From the NCBI RefSeq assembly GCF_900107125.1, contig NZ_FNOU01000013.1:19226-83225 (forward strand): 64,000 nt of DNA. The letters are read 5' to 3'. Source of the stretch: Eubacterium barkeri. Lineage in GTDB: Bacteria > Bacillota > Clostridia > Eubacteriales > Eubacteriaceae. A program made the translations under genes and the position numbers. The notes under the pieces are model-generated. The model saw only the letters and a list, made by a program, of their open reading frames with translations. It was not told the origin of the DNA and ran no database searches. Shown in pieces: positions 24,665-33,846 of this stretch. The first letter of the stretch is position 1; the number at the start of each line of letters is the position of its first letter.

Positions 24665-24771
24665 ACATGTGGAGTGCGAATTCGAGAGCCTTCACTGGTT
24701 ATGACGGTTTCGGTCCGGGAAAAGACAGTTAAATAGAAATTAAGAAGAACACTGTCGAGTGTTCTTTTTTA
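24665..24771 (+). ncRNA. Unidentified structured small RNA or leader
   Basis: A promoter (24630-24658) and an intrinsic terminator (AGAACACT 24747-24754, loop GTCG, AGTGTTCT 24759-24766, then T run) bracket about 107 bases with no ORF or ribosome site. Foldable elements inside: GTGGAG with CTTCAC, and CTGG with CCGG around GACGGTTTCGGTC. The single-stranded GGGAAAAGACAG is reminiscent of a ligand-binding core. I cannot match it to a known riboswitch class. pyrH has its own promoter immediately afterwards, so this is either a free small RNA or an attenuated leader of the pyrH transcript. Confidence 0.55.
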
Positions 24772-24797
24772 ATGCGCCGGCAGTACCGATTCTCGCC

Positions 24798-24826
24798 TTG
24801 ATAAAAGTCCCCTTCTGGGGTATAAT
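24798..24826 (+). promoter_or_regulatory. Promoter of pyrH
   Basis: TTGATA (24798-24803), 17 bases, TATAAT (24821-24826), 24 bases before the ATG. Confidence 0.85.
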
Positions 24827-24849
24827 GTTTTCAATACGGAGGACGTTAA

Positions 24850-25560
24850 ATGGAAGCTAAGTATAAACGAGTAGTGATAAAATTAAGCGGAGAAGCTTTA
24901 GCGGGAGAAAAGGGATTTGGCATCGATCCCCCAACGGTCAAGGAGATCTGCTCTTCCATTAAAGAGGTTTTTGAGCAGGATGTGGAAATCGCCATTGTGG
25001 TCGGCGGGGGCAACTTCTGGCGAGGACGTTTAGGCGAGGGAATGGATAAAGCGTCAGCCGATTACATGGGGATGCTGTGTACCGTCATCAATGCCCTGGC
25101 ACTCCAGGATTTCTTAGAACAAATGGGTGTTCCGGTCCGGGTGCAGACCGCCATTGAAATGAAGGAAGTGGCAGAACCGTATATTAAGCGGAAGGCCATG
25201 CGCCACTTAGAAAAGCGCCGGGTGGTTATTTTCGCTGCGGGGACGGGGAACCCCTTCTTTACCACGGATACCACAGCAAGCTTGCGGGCCGCAGAAATTG
25301 ATGCGGATATCATCCTTTTGGCAAAGAATGTAGATGCCGTGTATGATTCAGATCCGGTGATCAATCCGGATGCTAAGAAGTATGACCGTCTGGACTATAT
25401 TACGGTCATTAACGAGGGACTAAAGGTGATGGACACCACGGCCATTACGCTCTGTATGGATAATTCAATTCCGATTTTGGTATTTGGACTGGACGACCCG
25501 GACAATATTATGCGGGCCGTACGGGGTGAAACCATCGGAACGATCATAGAAGATAAATAG
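24850..25560 (+). CDS. pyrH: UMP kinase
   Basis: Phosphorylates UMP to UDP with ATP. 236 aa amino-acid-kinase fold: [13 protein letters not shown], the glycine loop [24 protein letters not shown] and [20 protein letters not shown] precedes the ATG. In many Firmicutes rpsB-tsf precede pyrH; here they do not and pyrH has its own promoter. frr follows after 13 bases. Confidence 0.97.
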   Translation: MEAKYKRVVIKLSGEALAGEKGFGIDPPTVKEICSSIKEVFEQDVEIAIVVGGGNFWRGRLGEGMDKASADYMGMLCTVINALALQDFLEQMGVPVRVQTAIEMKEVAEPYIKRKAMRHLEKRRVVIFAAGTGNPFFTTDTTASLRAAEIDADIILLAKNVDAVYDSDPVINPDAKKYDRLDYITVINEGLKVMDTTAITLCMDNSIPILVFGLDDPDNIMRAVRGETIGTIIEDK

Positions 25561-25573
25561 AGGAGGCGCAGTT

Positions 25574-26131
25574 ATGTTAAACGAAATTCAAGCAAAATCC
25601 CAGGACAAGATGGATAAGGCCATCAACAACCTTAACGAGAGCCTTGCAGGGCTTCGGGCTGGTCGGGCTAATGCCCATATTTTGGATAAGGTGACCGTCG
25701 ATTATTATGGAACGCCCACCGCTGTCAACCAAATGGCGAATATCAGTATTCCGGAACCCCGGATGATTGTCATCCAGCCCTATGATGCTTCCATCATGGC
25801 GGCCATTGAAAAAGCCATTATCGCATCGGACCTGGGATTCAATCCATCCAACGATGGAAAGATCATCCGTCTGCTTGTACCCCAGCTCACAGAGGAACGT
25901 CGAAAAGAACTGGTCAAACTCACTAAAAAATATGGTGAGGAATGCAAAGTGGCCATGCGTAATATCAGACGGAAGGCTGTACAGGAATTAAAGGATGCAG
26001 AAAAAGCTGGTGATATCAGTGAGGATGAACTGCATCAGGGCGAAAAGGAAATCCAAAAGCTGACAGATGATGAAATCAAGCATATTGATGCCATCTTAAA
26101 GGATAAGGAACAGGAAATCCTGGCTGTATAG
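25574..26131 (+). CDS. frr: Ribosome recycling factor
   Basis: With EF-G splits the post-termination ribosome. 185 aa, family length. Typical segments are [34 protein letters not shown] and [30 protein letters not shown] precedes the ATG. Co-transcribed with pyrH. Confidence 0.97.
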   Translation: MLNEIQAKSQDKMDKAINNLNESLAGLRAGRANAHILDKVTVDYYGTPTAVNQMANISIPEPRMIVIQPYDASIMAAIEKAIIASDLGFNPSNDGKIIRLLVPQLTEERRKELVKLTKKYGEECKVAMRNIRRKAVQELKDAEKAGDISEDELHQGEKEIQKLTDDEIKHIDAILKDKEQEILAV

Positions 26132-26156
26132 CCGCATGAGTATATACCGGATCGCG

Positions 26157-26180
26157 TGAGAGTGGGGCAACCCACTCTCA
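26157..26180 (+). terminator. Strong hairpin before rimP (terminator/attenuator)
   Basis: TGAGAGTGGG (26157-26166), loop GCAA, CCCACTCTCA (26171-26180), a 10-bp perfect stem followed by ATATGCTTTTATT. It separates frr from the rimP-nusA unit. The T run is interrupted, so it may only attenuate read-through or act in RNA stability. Confidence 0.65.
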
Positions 26181-26211
26181 TATGCTTTTATTGGAAAGAA
26201 GGAGGATGGTC

Positions 26212-26676
26212 GTGGCAAAACAGTCAAAAAAAGACTATCTGTATGAATTGTTGGAGCCCGTGGTGGTCGGTCTTGATTACCGATGCGTCGATGTGGAATT
26301 TGAAAAGGTCGGAAAGGATTTTATCCTGACCGTATATATCGATACCCCAGGTGGCGTTGGACTGGATGATTGTGAAAAGGTCAGCCGGGTGGTCAGCGAT
26401 TATTTAGATGAGGTGGACCCCATCGAGCAAAGCTATTTGCTGGAGGTTTCTTCACCGGGGCTGGACCGCCCCTTTAAACGGCTTGGCGATTATGAAGCCG
26501 CTGTTGGAACAGCCGTCGATGTTCGACTATTCGCCCCTGTGGAGGGAAGTCGGGAATGGACCGGGATTCTAAAATCGGTGAGCGAATCAGCGATTCAGAT
26601 AGAAACATCAGAGGAGACGGTACTGGAAATTGGGTATAAGGCCATTTCTAAAGCTAGCCCTCATATCGAATTTTAG
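26212..26676 (+). CDS. rimP: Ribosome maturation factor RimP
   Basis: Helps assemble the 30S subunit. 154 aa. The N-terminal domain shows LEPVVVGLDYRCVDVEFEK, then LDDCEKVSRVVSDYLDEVDPI and the conserved YLLEVSSPGLDRP; a small SH3-like C-terminal domain follows. I use GTG 26212, six bases after AAGGAGG; the ATG at 26206 is too close to that site. First gene of the rimP-nusA-rnpM-infB block. Confidence 0.95.
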   Translation: MAKQSKKDYLYELLEPVVVGLDYRCVDVEFEKVGKDFILTVYIDTPGGVGLDDCEKVSRVVSDYLDEVDPIEQSYLLEVSSPGLDRPFKRLGDYEAAVGTAVDVRLFAPVEGSREWTGILKSVSESAIQIETSEETVLEIGYKAISKASPHIEF

Positions 26677-26688
26677 GAAGGCGAAGGT

Positions 26689-27912
26689 ATGAACGCAGAA
26701 TTTATCATGGCATTGGATGCCCTTCAGGAAGAGAAGAATATCGACAAACAGGAGTTGATTGAGGCCATTGAACAATCCATTGAATCGGCCTATAAAAAGA
26801 ATTACGGGACAGCCCAGGATGTGGATGTCATCCTCAACCAGGACACCGGTGAAATCAAGGTCTTTGCCAATTGGAACGTTGTCGATAATATTGATAATGA
26901 AGATACTGAAATGCTGTTGGAGGATGCCCAGGAATATGATCCGGATGCCCAGATTGGGACCATCTGCCGGGTGGAGGTTGCACCAAAGGATTTTGGCCGT
27001 ATAGCCGCGCAAAACGCCAAACAGCTCATCTTCCAGAAGATTAAAGAAGCAGAAAGAAACATCATTTATAATGAATTCTTAGAAAAGCAGGATGAGGTGG
27101 TCTCCGGTATCGTCACCCGGGTGGATCATAACCTGGCCTATGTGGATGTCGGAATCGGGGAAGCGGTTTTGATGCCATCGGAGCAGGTTCCCGGGGAGGT
27201 CTATCGCCAGAACCAGCGCCTAAAAGTCTATATGCTCATGGTGAAAAAAACCACCAAGGGCCCCCAGGTCAATGTATCCCGGACCCATCCGGGGCTGGTC
27301 AAACGCCTCTTTGAAGATGAAGTGCCAGAAATTTACGATGGTGTTGTAGATATTGTTGGCATTGCCCGGGAAGCAGGATCCAGAACAAAGATCGCCATGA
27401 AGGCCAATGATAGCGCTGTGGACCCAGTGGGGGCCTGCGTGGGCCATAAGGGCGTTCGGGTGCAGAATATCATCACTGAGCTGGGTGGCGAAAAAATCGA
27501 TGTCATCAAATACAGTGATAATATTCAGGAATACATTGCCAATGCCCTTAGCCCGGCCAAGGTGGTTGAAATCCTGCCCAAGCAATCAGAAAAAATGGCG
27601 CTGGCCATCGTGGATGATTTTCAATTTTCCCTGGCCATCGGAAAAGAAGGTCAGAATGTTCGATTAGCAGCTAAACTAACGGGCTGGAAGATTGATATCA
27701 AAAGTGCCTCGGATTTCGAAAGGATGCTGGAAGCGGATCCGGATTTGCGCAGCAAGTATTTGATTGAAGAGGACAGAGATGCTTTTATGGAAGATCTAAA
27801 GGGCAGTCTTGACGACGTTTTGGAAATTACCATAGAAGAGGATACGCCCGACGATTTTGAAGGGACGGAAGAAACCTTAGCGCTGGGTGAAGATACCCTG
27901 GATATTTTTTAA
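26689..27912 (+). CDS. nusA: Transcription termination/antitermination factor NusA
   Basis: RNA-polymerase-binding factor that controls pausing and termination. 407 aa: N-terminal polymerase-binding domain (1-125), S1 domain (about 130-200, SGIVTRVDHNLAYVDVG), and two KH domains (GACVGHKGVRVQNIITELGGEKID, and FSLAIGKEGQNVRLAAKLTGWKIDI). An acidic tail of about 45 residues closes it. There are no C-terminal acidic repeats as in E. coli, which is normal for Firmicutes. 12 bases after rimP. Confidence 0.97.
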   Translation: MNAEFIMALDALQEEKNIDKQELIEAIEQSIESAYKKNYGTAQDVDVILNQDTGEIKVFANWNVVDNIDNEDTEMLLEDAQEYDPDAQIGTICRVEVAPKDFGRIAAQNAKQLIFQKIKEAERNIIYNEFLEKQDEVVSGIVTRVDHNLAYVDVGIGEAVLMPSEQVPGEVYRQNQRLKVYMLMVKKTTKGPQVNVSRTHPGLVKRLFEDEVPEIYDGVVDIVGIAREAGSRTKIAMKANDSAVDPVGACVGHKGVRVQNIITELGGEKIDVIKYSDNIQEYIANALSPAKVVEILPKQSEKMALAIVDDFQFSLAIGKEGQNVRLAAKLTGWKIDIKSASDFERMLEADPDLRSKYLIEEDRDAFMEDLKGSLDDVLEITIEEDTPDDFEGTEETLALGEDTLDIF

Positions 27913-27932
27913 TCCATCCAGCAGGAGCAATT

Positions 27933-28202
27933 ATGAAAAAAATACCAATGCGGATGTGTGTCATCTGCCGGGAGAAAAAAAACAAGTCTGAATTGATTCG
28001 AATCGTCAATAATGCGGAGGACGGCGTTTGTGTGGATGCTTCGGGGAAAATGAATGGTCGGGGTGCCTATGTTTGCACTGATGTGGCCTGTATTGAAAGC
28101 CCCAAAGCCAGGAAAGCACTGTGTGCTGCTCTAAAAACCGAGATAAGTGATGATGTCTTCGAATCAATCCGGCATAAAATACAAAAAGGCCCCGTGCGTT
28201 AG
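27933..28202 (+). CDS. rnpM: YlxR/RnpM family RNA-binding protein (DUF448)
   Basis: 89 aa basic protein. [19 protein letters not shown] and the GRGAYVC signature identify the family, whose Bacillus member modulates RNase P. Start after CAGGAGC. In its usual place between nusA and infB, but the L7Ae-like ylxQ gene that commonly follows is absent. Confidence 0.92.
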   Translation: MKKIPMRMCVICREKKNKSELIRIVNNAEDGVCVDASGKMNGRGAYVCTDVACIESPKARKALCAALKTEISDDVFESIRHKIQKGPVR

Positions 28203-28266
28203 CAGCAGGAGGCCGTCGGTTATAGGTGCCGTGAAACCTAAATTATGCATATATAGGAGGGATTTT

Positions 28267-30648
28267 ATGGCGAAATTAAGAGTATATCAGTTAGCGAATG
28301 AGTATGAAATTCCCAGCAAAGAATTTGTCGATATTTTAAATAAGCACAGTATCCCTGTGAAGAACCATATGAGCGCGTTAACCGACCAACAGGTTGAAGC
28401 ATTTAAAAAGAGCTATGACGCGGAACAAAAAGCCCCTAAGGAAGCACCAAACGTTCAGGCTGAGGCGAAAAAGCCAAAGACAGAACCTAAAAAAGAGGCG
28501 GCTAAGGATCAGGGGAAGGAAAGGCAGAATACACTGAAGAATAAAGAGCAACAGAAAAAGCCGGAAGGCCAGAACAACAAACCAGTCCAGAATAAAGGCA
28601 AAAACGGCAGCCCCAAAGCCGCTCCGACATCAACGGAGAAGACGGCTGAAAAGCGGGGAAGCCAGAACAATCAGACCAAGCAAAATAATCCAAGCAAGCC
28701 GGGTAAAAAGGATAACAGCCAGCCACAAAATAACGATGGCAAGAAGAAAAAGAACCAAAACCAGGGACGTAATAGTCATGGGGCCGCTGGTGGCAGCACC
28801 CCACCAAAGGTAAGGGATCATAGCAAGCGTGGAAAAACCTCCCGCAGTATCTATAAAAAGATAAAGGCAGAAACCAAATCAGAGCGGCAGAAAAACCAGG
28901 TCTATGAGATTCCGGAAATGTTGACCGTTGGAGAATTGGCAGAAATTCTGGATATCGGGGCCACAGAAATCATCAAGATCCTCATGATGGCAGGCACCAT
29001 GGCTACCATCAATCAGCAAATCGATTTTGATACAGCCAATCTGGTTGCCGATGAGCTGGGCTTTAGTGTGGAAAAGGTTGCCATGGAAGATGTGGTCACC
29101 AAAATATTAGAAGAATACGACGAAGTCGATACCGGGGATGAAATCAAGCGTCCCCCTGTCGTCACCGTTATGGGTCATGTCGACCATGGTAAAACCTCCT
29201 TGCTGGACCGCATCCGTAAGGCTAATGTTACAGCCGGAGAAGCCGGCGGGATTACCCAGCATATCGGGGCTTACACCGTTAATATCAAGGGCGAATCCAT
29301 TACCTTCATCGATACCCCGGGGCATGAGGCCTTTACCGCCATGCGTTCCCGTGGGGCTCAGATGACCGATATTGCCATTTTAGTGGTCGCCGCCGATGAT
29401 GGGGTGATGCCCCAGACCGTAGAGGCCATTAACCATGCCAAGGCAGCAGATGTCCCCATTATCGTCGCCATCAATAAAATTGATAAAGATGGGGCCAACC
29501 CAGAACGGGTCAAGCAGGAACTCACCGAGCATGCCCTTGTGGTTGAGGAATGGGGGGGCGATGTCATCGCAGTCCCGGTTTCCGCTAAGAAGGGTCTTGG
29601 GATTGAAGAACTCCTGGAAAATGTTCTGTTAGTTGCCGAAGTGGGTGAGCTCACCGCTGATCCTAAGCGTGCCGCCCGGGGCTGTGTCATCGAAGCCCGG
29701 GTGAAAAAGGGCAAGGGCTCCACAGCCAGTATGCTTGTCCAGCAGGGAACCCTCCATGTTGGGGATTCCATCATCTCCGGGATGACCTACGGGAAGGTCC
29801 GGACCATGATTGACGACAAGGGCAAGCGCATTAAAAAAGCCGGTCCCTCCCAGCCTGTTGAGATTTCAGGCTTATCCGATGTCCCAGTGGCCGGGGATGA
29901 TTTTATCGTCCTGCCCAATGACAAGGAAGCCCGTCAGTTAGCTGAAAAACGTCAGCAGATGGAAAAGGATGCCCGCCAGGCCAAGGCGAAGATTTCCCTG
30001 AACGACTTGTTCACCCGGATCCAGGAGGGTCAGATCCAGGATGTCAACATCATCATCAAAGCCGATGTCCAGGGTTCCGTGGAAGCCATTTCCCAGTCCC
30101 TCATCAAGCTGAACACCGATGAAGTGCGTATTAATGTCATCCACGGCGCCGTGGGTGCTGTAAATGAAACCGATGTTATGCTGGCCTCAACCTCCAACGC
30201 AATCATTATCGGCTTTAACGTCCGTCCGGATAAAAATGCCCTGGCAGCCGCCGAAAGTGAAGAAGTGGATATCCGTCTCTATCGCGTGATTTATGACGCC
30301 ATTGAGGATGTGAAGAAGGCCATGGAAGGGATGCTGGCTCCGGATTTTGTCGAAAAGGTCACTGGAAACGCAGAAGTCCGGGAAGTCTTTAAAATCCCAG
30401 GTGGCACCATGGTTGCTGGGTCCTATGTTACCGACGGAAAAATTGGTCGGAACGAGGAAGCCCGGGTCATCCGGGATGGGATCGTGGTATTTGAAGGTCA
30501 GCTGGCCTCCCTCCGTCGTTTTAAGGACGATGTCAAGGAAGTGGCCACTGGCTATGAATGTGGGATCGGTGTCGAGAAATACAATGATGTCAAAGTCGGC
30601 GATGTGATCGAAACCTTCGTGATGGAGGCCGTATCCCGGGAATTATAA
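28267..30648 (+). CDS. infB: Translation initiation factor IF-2
   Basis: GTPase that brings fMet-tRNA to the ribosome. 793 aa. The N-terminal [21 protein letters not shown]2 domain is followed by a long low-complexity linker (about 60-195) rich in Lys, Asn, Gln and Pro. A second IF2_N segment ([10 protein letters not shown]) comes before the G domain, with G1 [10 protein letters not shown]3 DTPGHEAF and G4 NKID. Domains II-IV and the fMet-binding C2 end follow. I start at ATG 28267 after AGGAGGG; the longer frame from 28147 overlaps rnpM. Confidence 0.97.
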   Translation: MAKLRVYQLANEYEIPSKEFVDILNKHSIPVKNHMSALTDQQVEAFKKSYDAEQKAPKEAPNVQAEAKKPKTEPKKEAAKDQGKERQNTLKNKEQQKKPEGQNNKPVQNKGKNGSPKAAPTSTEKTAEKRGSQNNQTKQNNPSKPGKKDNSQPQNNDGKKKKNQNQGRNSHGAAGGSTPPKVRDHSKRGKTSRSIYKKIKAETKSERQKNQVYEIPEMLTVGELAEILDIGATEIIKILMMAGTMATINQQIDFDTANLVADELGFSVEKVAMEDVVTKILEEYDEVDTGDEIKRPPVVTVMGHVDHGKTSLLDRIRKANVTAGEAGGITQHIGAYTVNIKGESITFIDTPGHEAFTAMRSRGAQMTDIAILVVAADDGVMPQTVEAINHAKAADVPIIVAINKIDKDGANPERVKQELTEHALVVEEWGGDVIAVPVSAKKGLGIEELLENVLLVAEVGELTADPKRAARGCVIEARVKKGKGSTASMLVQQGTLHVGDSIISGMTYGKVRTMIDDKGKRIKKAGPSQPVEISGLSDVPVAGDDFIVLPNDKEARQLAEKRQQMEKDARQAKAKISLNDLFTRIQEGQIQDVNIIIKADVQGSVEAISQSLIKLNTDEVRINVIHGAVGAVNETDVMLASTSNAIIIGFNVRPDKNALAAAESEEVDIRLYRVIYDAIEDVKKAMEGMLAPDFVEKVTGNAEVREVFKIPGGTMVAGSYVTDGKIGRNEEARVIRDGIVVFEGQLASLRRFKDDVKEVATGYECGIGVEKYNDVKVGDVIETFVMEAVSREL

Positions 30649-30667
30649 AAAAGAAGGAGGAACCAAA

Positions 30668-31039
30668 ATGGCTTCTCATCGTATTGAAAAAATCAATGGT
30701 CAGATTCAGCGGGAGCTGAGCCTGATCATTCAGCAGAAAATGAAGGATAAGCGTCTGAATCCAACGGGCCTGAGCATTACACGGGTCAAGGCAACCCCGG
30801 ACCTCAAGGTGGCCACGGTTTATGTCAGTATTCTGGGCTCGGATCAGGAAAAGGAGGACGCCCTGGCGTCACTGGAAAGTGCCAAGGGCTTCCTGCGGAG
30901 TAATTTGGGGAAGGTCCTGAAGACCCACTCCACCCCAGCACTCATTTTTAAGTTAGACGATTCAGTGGAATATAGCCTGCATATTGAGGCACTATTATCC
31001 GAAATTAAGAAAGATAAGGAAGATAAAGCGGATGAATAA
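30668..31039 (+). CDS. rbfA: Ribosome-binding factor A
   Basis: Late 30S maturation factor, 123 aa, KH-like fold: HRIEKINGQIQRELSLIIQ, LSITRVKATPDLKVATVYVS, and the C-terminal LDDSVEYSLHIEALL. AAGAAGGAGG precedes the ATG. Overlaps nrnA by 8 bases. Confidence 0.96.
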   Translation: MASHRIEKINGQIQRELSLIIQQKMKDKRLNPTGLSITRVKATPDLKVATVYVSILGSDQEKEDALASLESAKGFLRSNLGKVLKTHSTPALIFKLDDSVEYSLHIEALLSEIKKDKEDKADE

Positions 31040-31994
31040 GGTTCCCCAGAGCATTCTGGATACCATCACAGAAAACAAAAGCTTTTTGGTTCTGGCCCAT
31101 CGGAAGCCCGATGGGGATGCTATCGGCAGCGTGATTACCCTTGGCCTGCTTTTAAAGGCCATGGGTAAAACCGTTGATTATTATATCGATACGCCCGTGG
31201 AGGATAAGCTGGATTTCTTTCCGGAAATTGCCTGCTTTAACCAGAAATTAAAGCCCTATTATGATGTTGTCTGCTTTTTAGACTGCTCCACCATGGATTA
31301 TGCCTATCGCCCCGAGGGGGGGATTACGGCAAAGGTGGTCATGGTCATTGATCATCACCGCTCCAACGATCACTTTGGACAGGTGAATTTTGTAGAAGAG
31401 ACAGCGGCAACCGGGGAGCTCGTGTTTCGTGTGGCCAAAGCCCTGGCCATCCCCCTGGATGATCAGATGGTTGAAGCGGTTTATACCAGCATCTCAACGG
31501 ATACCGGCAGCTTTCAGTTTTCCAATGTCACCTCCGATACCCATCAGATTTTAAGTGAGCTCTATGGGCATCGGGACAATTTTGCCCCCCTGGCAAAACG
31601 GCTTCACAGCATGAAATCTTACAATCAGATGAAGCTCTTTGGCCGGGCCATTGATTCTCTGGAGCTGTTACACCAGGGAAAAATTGCCTGGGTGGCCCTT
31701 AGCCAGAGGGATATCGATGATTATGGTGGAGAAATCAACATTACCGATGACATTGCCAATATAGGGGTTAATGTTGCCGGGGTGATTTTATCGGTGACGG
31801 TTAAAGAGCGTGAAAATGGACTGTACCGGGTTTCCCTGCGGTCCAAAACACCCTACGCCATCGATGTTTCCACCTTTGCCAAGGCCCATGATGGCGGTGG
31901 CCATTTTCGGGCGGCGGGCCTAAGCTATACCGGGGATTTAACCGTACTCCAGGAAGAAATTATCGCATTTTTTAATGAGCAGGAGGTCGACTAA
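31032..31994 (+). CDS. nrnA: DHH-family oligoribonuclease / 3'-phosphoadenosine 5'-phosphate phosphatase
   Basis: Degrades short RNA oligonucleotides and pAp. 320 aa: the DHH domain has LAHRKPDGDAIGS, FLDCSTMDYA and VIDHHRSNDHFG; the DHHA1 domain ends in the RNA-binding GGGHFRAAG. In the position typical for Firmicutes, between rbfA and truB. I use the ATG at 31032, which overlaps the rbfA stop, after AAGGAAG; the longer frame from 30984 has no support. Confidence 0.94.
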   Translation: MNKVPQSILDTITENKSFLVLAHRKPDGDAIGSVITLGLLLKAMGKTVDYYIDTPVEDKLDFFPEIACFNQKLKPYYDVVCFLDCSTMDYAYRPEGGITAKVVMVIDHHRSNDHFGQVNFVEETAATGELVFRVAKALAIPLDDQMVEAVYTSISTDTGSFQFSNVTSDTHQILSELYGHRDNFAPLAKRLHSMKSYNQMKLFGRAIDSLELLHQGKIAWVALSQRDIDDYGGEINITDDIANIGVNVAGVILSVTVKERENGLYRVSLRSKTPYAIDVSTFAKAHDGGGHFRAAGLSYTGDLTVLQEEIIAFFNEQEVD

Positions 31995-32905
31995 TGTCGG
32001 TGCCGGTGGGCTTTCTCAATATCTATAAAGAGAAGGGAATGACTTCCCACGATGTGGTGGCACGGGTTCGGCGGATTGTCGGGCTTAAGAAGGTTGGACA
32101 TGCCGGCACCCTGGACCCTGAAGCAGAGGGGGTGCTCCTCGTCGGTCTTGGCCGGGCAACCAAGTATATCAGCTATTTGGAGCAAATGGATAAAACCTAC
32201 CTGGCCCAGGTGATTTTTGGAAAATCCACGGACACCTATGATATCACAGGGGAAATCCAGGAGGAAAGGCCGTCTTGCCTAAGCCAGGAGGCCGTGGAAG
32301 GGGTACTGTCGGATTTCCGGGGAGATCTTATGCAGGTGCCCCCCATTTACTCGGCCCTCAAAAAGAATGGCCGAAAGCTTTATGACTACGCCAGACGGGG
32401 AGAGACTGTTGAGATCGAAGCCAGACCCATCACCATTTCCCGCCTGGAGGTTATGAACTGGGAAGGCCTTCCAGGGGAAATCCAAATTAAAGTCACCTGC
32501 TCCAAGGGGACGTACATCCGTTCACTGTGCCATGATATTGGCCGTGCCCTGGAAACCCCTGCCTGTATGGGCAGTTTATTGCGACAGGAAATTGGACGTT
32601 TTAAAGCGGTGGAGGCCATTCGCCTTGGTGAGTTGGAATCCGCAGTAGAAAAGGACACCTTGTCCCAGATCCTCATTCCTCCGGATGGGGTTCTCAGCCA
32701 TTTTAAGACCCTTCGGGCGACGCCCCGGGGAGAGCATTTCATCCGCAATGGCAATGCGCTTTTCCAATGGAACGCCGAGGATGATTTCGATCAACTCACC
32801 CTGGGGGAAATTCTGAGGATTTACGATCGCCAGGGATTCGTCGGACTCGGACAGTTTAAGGAAGATGAAGAAGGGCCGCGGGTTGTCCCTTTAAAGTTAT
32901 TATAG
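31994..32905 (+). CDS. truB: tRNA pseudouridine-55 synthase
   Basis: Makes the T-loop pseudouridine of tRNAs. 303 aa. Catalytic Asp41 in VGHAGTLDPEAEGVLL, then YLAQVIFGKSTDTYDITG, PPIYSALKKNGRKLYDYAR and CSKGTYIRSLCHDIG. The start overlaps the nrnA stop by one base (TAATG), preceded by AGGAGG. Confidence 0.97.
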   Translation: MSVPVGFLNIYKEKGMTSHDVVARVRRIVGLKKVGHAGTLDPEAEGVLLVGLGRATKYISYLEQMDKTYLAQVIFGKSTDTYDITGEIQEERPSCLSQEAVEGVLSDFRGDLMQVPPIYSALKKNGRKLYDYARRGETVEIEARPITISRLEVMNWEGLPGEIQIKVTCSKGTYIRSLCHDIGRALETPACMGSLLRQEIGRFKAVEAIRLGELESAVEKDTLSQILIPPDGVLSHFKTLRATPRGEHFIRNGNALFQWNAEDDFDQLTLGEILRIYDRQGFVGLGQFKEDEEGPRVVPLKLL

Positions 32906-32920
32906 AAGGAAGTTGTAGAA

Positions 32921-33826
32921 TTGGAAAATAAAGGTATGGTATTGGCATTGGGCTTTTTCGATGGCGTTCATCGGGGGCATATGCGCCTGATTGAAAAGAC
33001 CCTGGAAATCGCCCGGGATAAGAATTTGGATTCTGGTGTAATGACATTTAAAGAGCATCCCTTAGCTCGGATTTTTCCAACCTACGCGCCCTGGCTCATT
33101 ACCACCAATGATGAAAAGGTCGCTTTGATTAAAGCAGCAGGCATTCAAAATGTCTACCTGGATGATTTTTCCGATGAATTGATGCAGCTTTCCCCAGAGG
33201 CATTCATCCGTGAGTATCTGCTGGTCAAGTATCCCGTAAAGCATATCGTGGTGGGATTTAATTATACCTTTGCCTTTCAGGGCGCTGGTACAACGGCGGA
33301 CCTGATGGCGCTGGGAAAACGTTATGGATTCGGTGTTTCTGTGGTCCCTCCCTTTATCATTGAGGAAACGGCCGTAAGCAGTACTGTCATCCGGGAATTA
33401 ATCAGTGTGGGTGAAGTGGCAGCTGTCCCTAAATTTCTGGGACGGCATTACAGCATTTCCGGCACAGTGGTTGAGGGAAAAAAGTTGGGGCGAACCTTTA
33501 ATATTCCCACCGCCAATCTGAAAATGGCGGAAAAACGTATTTTGCCCAGTAGCGGTGTTTACTTCACCCAGGTACAGGTGCGGGGAAAAATCTACGATGG
33601 GCTCACCAATCTGGGCTTTAATCCCACCTTTGAAAAGCACCCTTACAGTATTGAAACCTATATTTACGATTTTGAAGGGGATATTTACGGGGAGCCGCTG
33701 GCCCTGGAATTCATGGAAAAGCAGCGGGATGAAATAAAATTTGAAAAGATCGAGGATTTGATCGCCCAAATTAAAGGCGACATTATTCGCATTGACGAAA
33801 AGTACCGGAAGGGTCAGCGTTCTTAA
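32921..33826 (+). CDS. ribF: Bifunctional riboflavin kinase / FAD synthetase
   Basis: Converts riboflavin to FMN and then FAD. 301 aa. The N-terminal nucleotidyltransferase starts almost immediately with ALGFFDGVHRGHM and includes SSTVIRELI; the C-terminal kinase domain shows GRTFNIPTANL. About 12 residues usually before the GxFDGVHxGH motif are missing, but no upstream in-frame start exists before the truB stop, so the protein is naturally short or the TTG at 32921 (GAAGGAAG upstream) is the true start. It complements the FMN-regulated ribU: uptake, then cofactor synthesis. Confidence 0.94.
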   Translation: MENKGMVLALGFFDGVHRGHMRLIEKTLEIARDKNLDSGVMTFKEHPLARIFPTYAPWLITTNDEKVALIKAAGIQNVYLDDFSDELMQLSPEAFIREYLLVKYPVKHIVVGFNYTFAFQGAGTTADLMALGKRYGFGVSVVPPFIIEETAVSSTVIRELISVGEVAAVPKFLGRHYSISGTVVEGKKLGRTFNIPTANLKMAEKRILPSSGVYFTQVQVRGKIYDGLTNLGFNPTFEKHPYSIETYIYDFEGDIYGEPLALEFMEKQRDEIKFEKIEDLIAQIKGDIIRIDEKYRKGQRS

Positions 33827-33846
33827 GACAATAGGGAGGGGCAGGC

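Noticed and set aside
24665..24771. Small RNA as the signal recognition particle RNA
   Set aside because: GGTCCGGGAAAAGACAG resembles the conserved SRP loop only loosely: the GGAAG tetraloop context and GCAGCC strand are absent.
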